Source: Dipteris shenzhenensis (lineage: Eukaryota > Polypodiophyta > Polypodiopsida > Gleicheniales). Taken from it: 64,000 bases of DNA. The position numbers and the translations under genes were made by a program. Shown in pieces: positions 56,401 to 64,000 of this stretch; within the stretch, counting starts at the first letter, position 1, and every line of letters begins with the position of its first letter. Below the pieces are notes generated by a model. The model saw only the letters and a list, made by a program, of their open reading frames with translations, was not told the origin of the DNA and ran no database searches. The stretch is from assembly GCA_047967505.1 (NCBI GenBank), contig CM106538.1. The stretch is one strand, 5' to 3'.

Positions 56401-59400
56401 CATAAACTCCATCACGCATAGCAGGGACTAGCTACTATGACATCCCCACTGACGTAATCAGCGCCCAACAGTGGGTGTAGACCATAGTATAAAAGTATGC
56501 TCTCACACATACAAATCGACACACCCACACATACTTGAGCATCCATTTATACAAAGTCTTCGTACTGAGTTTCTGTCGGCACTCCGGAGGTGAAGGGCAA
56601 ACTCAGCCATGACGAAGGCTAGCACTAAAGGAGAAGGCTAATCAAAAAGTAGTCCAAATCTCTTCATTCAAGCTACAACTGCTTGTGAAGTCTAAACGAT
56701 TTCATTTTAGTCTCTCCCAAACAAGCATCTAAATCTAAATCTAGCTGATAGGGCAACGCACCATTTAAGATAGAAAGAATTATCGCAATACCAGCAGGCC
56801 GCAAGTTAAAAAATGACTTGATTATAGCCCCGGAGTGTACGGTGCTAGCATTTTTGGTGCCGCAAGTATTGAAAATGCTAATACAACATTATTCAAAAAA
56901 CTCTCGGATCTAAACTATAATTGCATCAAAAGATGAACTTATTTCACTTTAGTCTTGCCCCAGAAAAGAGCTCTAAGAAAGATAGCTCAGAAAAGGTAGC
57001 CGCTGGGGCATGTGCATCACTGAAGATAAAAAGATTTGTCTCAAAGGATAAGCTGCTATACACATTTCAAAGGCTGCCCTTTGAATTTCAAGAAATGCTA
57101 AATATTTGAAGCCAACTGTTGTTCGAAGATTCTGTAAAGGCTACCGTTTTTAGGAAATCATGTTCAATATAATGCCTCAAAATTTCCTTGTAAAATGTGC
57201 CTAGCTGGGCAGGTTGCGTGCTTAAGTTAAGGTGACTGAACCTCTATTGTATTGCTAAAGGTTTGCTCTTGCTCAACCAGAATTCCATGCTGTCTTTGAT
57301 CCCATAGGTTGTATTCGACCTCAAATGGATGCTAACAACACCACCGTCATCTTCTCTCCCTCTCTAGAGTCTAACTCCATCACTGCCCCCTTAGACTCCA
57401 TCACCGCCCCCCAGTTGCTCCCAATGCTACCAACTTTCACTTGAACCTTGTGATGATTACCCAGATGCTAACAACACCATCGTCATCTTCCCCTCTCTAG
57501 AGTCCCCCCCCCCCCCCCCCCCCCGCCCCCCGGTTCACTCCCAATGCTACCAACTTTCACTTAAAGCCTTGTGATGATTACTTAGGAAAACCCAAAACTG
57601 TCTTCATGATAGACTTAATATGAATGGGTTCACAAATGCCTAGACTCCTTCAATCATCAATGAACCAGATCCTTCTGCCTCTGCTCTCAATTGTGTACCA
57701 TTCCTCTTTAATCTTAAGAATTCACAAGCATTATCAGGCCAGCAAAATGCTGTGGCCAGAATAATGTAACAAAACAATTGTGATTCTTGATGATGACAAA
57801 GCATGGTGTAACATCTTACGAGTCGATTGGAAAAGATTGGCCGAAGCCCTAAAATGAACCCACCCTAGAGCAAATACATCTAGCAAAGAGGGCATAAATG
57901 GGCAGCAACACTAATTGCCTGCATCACAAGCAGCCATAGCGAACCTTTGTGACTTCAAGGAGGCAGTTCGTAATTGGACTTATCAAACCCTTTGATTGAG
58001 AAAGAAGCTTGTCGAGGGGTGTTAGAGCATTGTTGTTGCAGCAATAGCATTCGTAGTAAAAGACTACACACAAGCTGCCCAATATACATGTATATTTACA
58101 TAAATCCAGGTACATGCCCAAACTCATCCTCTGAAAACACGACAATATTTCATGAGTCACAAGGTTGAAAACCATAAAATCCATCACGCATAGCAGGGAC
58201 TAGCTACTATGACATCCCCACCAATGTCATCAGCCTTTCGTTTCTGGACGGGATTTCCTTGATGTCTGACTAATGTAGTGCTTCTGGACATGCATTATTA
58301 ACAATGGCTGGCCACTCGGGTTGTGAAGACTTATGAAGGGATGAACACGAGAAAAGCATGACAGCAGATGTGAAGAGATGTGCAAGAGACTTCAGGAGAT
58401 GCGTTATCACATACATCTTCCCCTAGATTTTATAAAAACTTACAGAAGGGTTAACACAGTTCTTATTGGAAAGAGCTGTGGAGAAATATGCTAAAACATT
58501 TAACTGATTCTAGCTCCACCAACGGAAGGATACTCTGGTTCCTGTCAATTTACAGCACCCTTCACCCATCTGAATGTAAATGGCTTAAAAGTGTCTGTTA
58601 CTGCCAACGAATGGAATTTCAATTTTGTAACAATGGGCTCAACTAAGGGAGGGACTTAATAAGGCCCGCTTATTTTAAAATTTTCTTCTCTACCATCCTT
58701 GGATAGAGGTGCAATATTTGAAGAATACTTTAATTTCAGCTTTGGACACTCCACTGACCCGTTCCTAGATGCACTTTCATATTCTCAAACTAAGAGCCCT
58801 GCATTCTTAGAACCAACAGTTTTTGTCCAAGTTGAAATAAAATGAAATGATCTATCAATATCAAACCCCTAACGTCTATAGAATGACCAAAATTACAGAA
58901 TACAACACCGAAAAGGAACTCTAGAGGGAAGTACCTTTCTTTTTGCAAGAAATAGAGGGAGTCCCTTTTCATTCTATTTATATACCTAGATGAATCCAGG
59001 TACATTCCCAAACTCATCCTCTAAAAACAACATAGTGCAGTTTCAATCTCATGATAGTTACGATGAAATAGAGGGAGTCCCTTTTCATTCTATTTACCCT
59101 TAGATTGAGCAGATGAGCAATTAGGAGATGCTCTGGCTATCGGTAGGACAAAATCAGATCTTTTCTCATACGATATAACCTTCTGGTTTTACTAGGTAAT
59201 AGCCACGCAGAATTATTCCTCGCTCACTTGAAAGCAATTCATTCTTCTTAATTCTTAAAATTTTAAGAGCTCTTAGCCTTGCAGTACATGCTCACCTTCG
59301 CTTTAGGGTCTGGCAGCCCAGACCACGTGGCACTAATGTCTGATTTCCACACTTCATCTCCAGAGTATAGACAATCCTCTCTTGAATAGAAAAGATAAGG

Positions 59401-60767
59401 TACCTTTAAGTCAGATCAGCTGAGTATGGATGTTGTTCCATAACTCTGACACGGAATCTGTAAATACCGTTCCTACTACACCATCTATGAATAAACTGCA
59501 GTGATGTGTCCACCCTACTAATGAAAGGCAGTAGGGTAGAAATGGCTTTTTGGAGTTCTATGTCAAACCCATGAAAATACTCTCTAGAGATTGGCATTTT
59601 GATACTTCCTGCCAACGCGCTACTGATTGCCTTTTTGGTTATGAGGGATTCTTTATAACAGCTGCACATTGGACCCTCCGTTCAGCACATTTATAACGTT
59701 TCTACTGTTCTAGCCCTGAGCACAGCCCATGCTTACAAGGTGAAGATCTTCCTTTCCCCACAACTGAATGAATTAGAAATGCTTCTACAGGATTGGAGAG
59801 AGAAATATATCTTTGTGATAATCCCCCCACCCCCGCCAACCCCATCACCGAAAATGATTCTGTATAATGAAATCTCAGGTAAAACTGCCAAATGTGCCGG
59901 CATTACGAGGCACAAAGGCATGCATAACTTCTTTTTTTGCGCTAGTGCTTCTAATTCTAGAATCATGGACTTCCCCGAATTTTAGCCTAATCGATCTGAA
60001 AGCAACCACTTTAAAAAATATCCAGATGAACCGAGGAACACTGAAAGTCGAGTCCGTGGATCAAATAAATGTGGGAGGACTGAAAATACCTTATAGTTCG
60101 GAGGTGGAGGTATCAGACAATTTAGACGTCGCTGTGGAGGAGGACAATGGCGCTCGTAATGTTCCATAAGGGATAGATTCAACCTCAATTTTAGTTGGCT
60201 TTGTAAGTGACGATCTAAGCATGGAATCAGCTCTGAATGACGGAAATCACACACCTGCAACATGAAACTTTTGTGTTATAATCTTGCATGACGACGGAAT
60301 ATCCGATGATCGTGAAAACATACAGCATGACGACGATGAGCTACATGGAAAGAAAAACACACAGGAAAAGTCTTTATGGTTATGTGAAAAGCGCTGTCTT
60401 CCGCGTCGTCGGATGTCTCGTGTTGCGTTTGTCTGATCTTGATGTCGCTTTCGTCTCCGTCTTGTTTCTCATCCGCATTCTCGTCGTCTGCACCTTTCAC
60501 TGGATCATCCTTCAACTCCAAGTCAACATCTCGATTCTCCTTAGAGTCCTCGTTGCTTTCAGTATCCTCGTCATCTTCAACCTTTACTCCGAATCTTCTG
60601 GATGGTTTTTGCTCGTCTTCTTGTACGGGTGAGGACTCTCTTCTATTCCGAAGAGCAGACTTTAAAAAAGATCCATAATACACGCAAAGAAGTAACAGCG
60701 CCACCAGCATCAGACAAACTGAAAGCGCCAGACGTTTCTTTTGAGATCCATCGTTGCGCCCCCTCAT
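53442..60767 (-). CDS. PMT-family (QUA2-like) Golgi methyltransferase, 7 exons
   Basis: Seven minus-strand exons join in frame with GT..AG borders: 60767-60363, 60254-60090, 55862-55680, 55163-54569, 54317-54205, 54081-53861 and 53757-53442 (1998 nt, 665 residues). The second Met ([13 protein letters not shown]) is preferred because homologues start this way; an in-frame Met at 60794 would add nine residues. Residues 10-32 form a membrane anchor, so it is a type II protein. A long acidic stem follows (about 45-125). The methyltransferase-29 domain then runs from [11 protein letters not shown] (about 140) to the end, with an S-adenosylmethionine site [12 protein letters not shown] (about 269). 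It includes [32 protein letters not shown], a second pseudo-symmetric half with [16 protein letters not shown] (about 512), and [14 protein letters not shown]. Family members are Golgi proteins linked to pectin methylation. No stop or frameshift was found. Intron 2 is 4.2 kb. Confidence 0.93.
56336..56805. repeat. Repeat family R, copy B
   Basis: It matches 52607-53075 of copy A from ATCCTCTAAAAACACAAC to CCAGCAGGCCGCAA, in the same orientation, with scattered substitutions and a few small indels. It starts about 35 bases into copy A. Confidence 0.85.
57310..57580. repeat. Tandem repeat with poly-C tract
   Basis: Two units carry GATGCTAACAACACCA, CTCTCTAGAGTC and CCCAATGCTACCAACTTTCA. In the second unit the middle is replaced by 21 consecutive C (57504-57524), then G and six C. 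Confidence 0.85.
58082..58230. repeat. Repeat family R, copy C
   Basis: It shares ATCCAGGTACATGCCCAAAC, CATCCTCTGAAAACAC, then (after a gap of about 25 bases) GTTGAAAACCATAAA and AGCAGGGACTAGCTACTATG with copy A. Confidence 0.8.
58977..59056. repeat. Repeat family R, copy D
   Basis: It covers TATATACCTAGATGAATCC to CTCATGATAGTTA, the left end of copy A. A 32-bp direct repeat (58949-58980 and 59065-59096) flanks it on both sides. Confidence 0.85.
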
Positions 60768-60794
60768 TTTAAGGGAGCTGTATTTGCTTAACAT

Positions 60795-61450
60795 TCAGCA
60801 AAACCTTCCTCGCTGCAGCCTGCACCAGGAGCAAACAGATCTGGAATTGTAAATGTGCTACATGCCCTTCCTCGTCGGGCTAACAAACTAGTTTGGCTGC
60901 TCGTGATTCTAGCTAATTCACCGTCAGAGGAGACCCATATTTTTCTCGGGAGAGGAACTGCTCGACTCGCGTTATCTCAGGAGGAACGCGGGGAAGAGCA
61001 AAACGGCCCAGCAAGCTCGCAGAGATCTGTAAGGGATGGGGAAATTACTCTTGAGGCAAACCACAATCATTCGGAGAATGAGGACAAGACAGGTTAACCG
61101 AAAAGACGGGGATGTAGCATGCTTTGGTGGGCAACGGGAGCGAGGGGAAAAAGGAACGGAGCTGACGGGGGGAAATCGAGAAAAGGGACGGCAGGAAGTG
61201 GTAAGAACGAAAAACGTACCGAAGGGATTACGGAGATGGGGTCCAGGCCGATGATGTAAGGAGGCAGGAGTACTACACAACATGTCAACTCGCCCCTGCT
61301 GTTGTGCTGATTGATTGAACGAGTAGCAACCAGCTGCCCTCTCAGGCTGGACCGTCCTGCAAATTTTGCCCCAGCCGACTTAAAGGGAGAAGCTCCATTT
61401 TGCAGCAGCTGCGCCAATGGATTGTAGCTGTGGCCACGATTCAAGCAACT
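60795..61450 (-). promoter_or_regulatory. 5' UTR and promoter region of the PMT-family gene
   Basis: This region upstream of the start is unusually CpG-rich for the window, as expected of an unmethylated promoter. A possible 3' splice site (CAGGCTGCAG, about 60815-60825 on the minus strand) suggests a 5' UTR intron. No single TATA box stands out. Confidence 0.4.
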
Positions 61451-61457
61451 TTCCGCA

Positions 61458-61742
61458 TCAATCTGTCACAGGAACAAGCTGTGCAGAGAAATGTATAAAT
61501 GATGCTCGCCGAAAGTGCGAATTGCAGGCATGGGTGTGATTACAGGGTAATGGTGATGGGAACTTAAGATTACAACGCTTGCACACCTTGAAGGCCTTTT
61601 CAGCTGTTACCTCGGCGATTCGTCCGATTTCTTTCCTCCTCCGATCGCCTTTTGCAGAAATCTCCGAATGATACACAGCCTTTATTACCACTTTTCCGAC
61701 ACCGGGCAGTCGACGTGCTGAAATGCTGCTCTCCACGATCAA
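61458..61742 (-). other. Possible non-coding first exon
   Basis: A CpG-rich 94-codon minus-strand ORF (starting IVESSISARRLPGVGK) contains a donor-like CCGAG followed by GTAACAG near 61610. It may be an upstream exon of the PMT-family gene or an unrelated short transcript. No protein family is recognised. Confidence 0.25.
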
Positions 61743-61749
61743 ACTCCCC

Positions 61750-62880
61750 GAATCAAGAAAACCTGATATATCGCATCACGGTGATACATCCAACAGCTCA
61801 CCCTAATCAAACAGGATATAAATGTCATGAAACCAGTTGAGCAATGGAGATGAATTGGAGGAGTGTTGCGTTTCTTCTTCTTCTTCTTGCGAGCACAAGA
61901 GTGAGCAAGAGAAAGAAGATGTTTTGTTAATTATTAAATAATTAACGGTAAGGACAGGTTTAAGGTGGTAAGCCTGCTGTCGGTCGATTGATGATGATGA
62001 TGATGATGCTGATGCATGATGCATGCCACCGTCGCCCATGCACATGGGTGACGCACTAGTTTTCTTGTATTATTCAAGGGGTAAATAATTTTGGAGACAA
62101 AGATCTCTCGAGGGGCCACTTTGGGCGAGGCCACCAACATTAACTTATCAAATTGGAAACATCCTAATTTGATACCACACTCATGTTTTAGAATTTGTCA
62201 TCTCTTTCCTCTCCATCACCAATTTGGCATACAACCTTCCAAGCCACAATTTTTTAATAAGTCAACACATGTCAAAGTTCTAGATGCCTTTTATGAGTAT
62301 TTCTCGTTTTTGTTAAGCCACTTGGTCGTCGTAGGTGCTTAGCCCAACAAGTCAAACCTGGGAATTTCGAGGACACAGGTTCAAACCGCCCTCTAGCCTT
62401 CCACATCAAATGGCTCTCTGCGATTACAAGTCGCCTTTTGAGGAGGATTGCATCCCCAAGTCCCTTCCCAGTCTCAAGCTATAGGCAGATTTCATTTCCC
62501 ATGCCTCTATGTTTTTGTTTTTTCCTTCATGTGAACTTCCTTCTATATACTTCCAAGACATGACATAATCCCTTCCTCAAAATGACTTCATCTGATAATT
62601 TTAGATAAATAGGTTGGGTTATCATGGTGACAACTTTATATTAATATAAGGTTGACATTCTTATGTTTTCGCTTGTAGTAAATGCATGAATAAAACAATA
62701 ACAAAAAACTTTGAGCGATCCTACCTTCATCCTTATAATGGTTGACATATTTTATGCCTTTTTGACACTTGTCTCTAAAAACTTTGCTTGTGGAAGAACG
62801 AAAAGCAAATATTAGTAAAATAAAGCTCCTTCATCCATCTTTGGAGTCGGCTACCATCGATTATATCATGAACTACCTTG
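61750..62880. other. Intergenic DNA with small microsatellites
   Basis: Contains a (TTC)n run near 61874-61887 and a (GAT)n run near 61989-62010. No gene is supported. Confidence 0.4.
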
Positions 62881-62882
62881 AG

Positions 62883-62914
62883 ACGTGAGGCGATTGGATG
62901 ATAGGTGGGGTGGC

Positions 62915-62962
<48 letters not shown>

Positions 62963-63280
62963 AAAAAAATATTATGGTGGCCAGAAGTGAAATAAGTTAG
63001 TGTATTAGTTATAGACAAGTCCATGATGTGTTTGGACAAGTAATCAGCAAAGTTAATCGTATCATTCCTAGGAGAATCTTGATGAGCTGGCAGTATGTCT
63101 AGACACAAGCCAACACCCTCTGCCCTAAGTGATCTAATCTAACCTCCTTTTTGAGAAGTTAGCCTTGCTTCTCAACGAGAGTAAAGGATCAAGTATGTTT
63201 CATGTCATGTGGAGTATATCCATGAGAACTAACCTCAACATGTGAGGCGATTGGATGATAGGTGGGGCTACATCGAGAGA

Positions 63281-63341
<61 letters not shown>

Positions 63342-63880
63342 GGAGAGGGGATGGAAAAATATAATGGTGGCCATAAGAGAAATAAGTTAGTGTATTAGTT
63401 AGAGACAAGTCCATGATGTGGTTGGACAAGTAATCATCAAAGTTAATTGTATCTTTCCTAGGAGCGTCTTGATGAGCTAGTAGTATGTCTAGAGACAAGT
63501 ACCACCCTCTGTCCTAAGTGATCTAATCTAACCTTCTTTTTGAGAAGTTAGCCTTGCTTAAGTATGTAATGGTGGCTAGAAGTGAAATAAGTTAGTGTAT
63601 TAGTTAGAGACATGTCCATGATGTGGTTGGACAAGTAAGCACCAAAGTTAATTGTATCTTTCCTAGGAGCATCTTGATGAGCTGGCGGTATGTCTAGAGA
63701 CAAGCCAACATCCTCTATCCTAAGTGATCTAATCTAACCTCCTTTTTGAGAAGCTAGCCTTGCTTCTCAACAAGAGTAAATGGTCAAGTATGTTTCATGT
63801 CATGTGCACTATAGCCATGAGAACTAACATCGAAACATGAGACGATTGGATGATAGGTGGGGCTACACCTCGAGAGGGTT
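62883..63880. repeat. Tandem array of about 0.3-kb units with GA tracts
   Basis: Three units (about 62883-63240, 63241-63560 and 63561-63850) share GGCGATTGGATGATAGGTGG, GAAATAAGTTAGTGTATTAG, CATGATGTG-x-TTGGACAAGTA and CTTGATGAGCT. The first two contain (GA)n runs of about 37 and 65 bases. The third lacks one, and the second lacks the segment between TTGCTT and AAGTATG. The array seems to continue, with a fourth GGATGATAGGTGGGGCTACA near 63848. Confidence 0.9.
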
Positions 63881-64000
63881 TCCTTGCAATTGGATTTTCC
63901 ATTTTGACACACCCATGATGTCTACCTCCTCCTGCCATACCCTTAGGCACTCTAAACCAATTGGATTATGATGAACCTACCACCTATGAACTGGAGAAGG
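63880..64000. other. Window end, unassigned
   Basis: Short flank after the tandem array; nothing recognisable. Confidence 0.4.

Larger units (their letters stand above)
55863..60089 (-). other. Intron 2 of the PMT-family gene (4227 bp)
   Basis: It starts GTATTT after NYK and ends TTGACAG before [13 protein letters not shown]. It is far longer than the other introns (about 108-515 bp). It holds three fragments of repeat family R, a tandem repeat with a 21-C run (57310-57580), and no readable transposon protein. No splice-like exon with family homology was seen within it. Confidence 0.85.

Noticed and set aside
60288-60678. Plus-strand ORFs of 114 and 79 codons
   Set aside because: They are antisense to exon 1 of the PMT-family gene; the Ser/Phe-rich text reflects its acidic codons.

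Overview
This window looks like a stretch of a large, repeat-rich land-plant nuclear genome. Two spliced genes with plant-type proteins survive among decayed retrotransposons, microsatellites and a broken copy of the nuclear rDNA unit. The 5.8S copy contains GAATTGCAGAATTC, not the GAATTGCAGAATCC usual in angiosperms. Its short spacers and 18S wording suggest a fern, lycophyte or bryophyte rather than a flowering plant or conifer. This assignment rests on recall of rDNA motifs and is an inference.

Layout, left to right. 0-5.1 kb: purine-rich low-complexity DNA next to a minus-strand reverse transcriptase relic with Penelope-like motifs. 5.3-7.8 kb: LTR-like DNA and a broken Copia gag. 7.8-10.7 kb: pyrimidine-rich DNA and LTR/primer-site fragments. 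10.7-15.9 kb: a nearly complete but multiply stopped Ty3/Gypsy element with a chromodomain-like tail. 19.3-20.8 kb: an apparently intact eight-exon minus-strand gene for a 211-residue coiled-coil protein. 22-25 kb: minisatellites and short repeats. 26.0-29.4 kb: two Copia 5' ends of one family pointing at each other. 31.3-34.8 kb: a Copia element whose protease-integrase half and reverse transcriptase half lie on opposite strands around a GC-rich minisatellite. 35-39.1 kb: a LINE fragment, then an rDNA pseudogene island (18S 3' part, ITS1, 5.8S, ITS2, 26S 5' part) with inverted rDNA pieces at both ends. 39.7-41 kb: LINE-like and Copia 5' pieces. 42.7 kb: a lone 18S fragment. 43.6-46.1 kb: a compact LTR element that carries gag only, with a perfect 5-bp target duplication. 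46.1-46.5 kb: a near-perfect 222-bp palindrome followed by TA and GA microsatellites. 48.5-52.5 kb: a minus-strand Gypsy relic. 53.4-60.8 kb: a seven-exon minus-strand gene for a Golgi-type PMT-family methyltransferase of about 665 residues, with a 4.2-kb second intron. 62.9-63.9 kb: a tandem array of roughly 0.3-kb units with GA tracts.

The two cellular genes are unrelated in role: one is a wall-related transferase of the secretory pathway, the other a small nuclear-looking coiled-coil protein. The rest records repeated insertion, inversion and decay. Many inactivating changes fit loss of methylated cytosine (CAG to TAG, CGA to TGA, Cys to Tyr in zinc knuckles, CpG loss in rDNA). Exon coordinates were worked out by hand from splice signals and reading frame, without computation.
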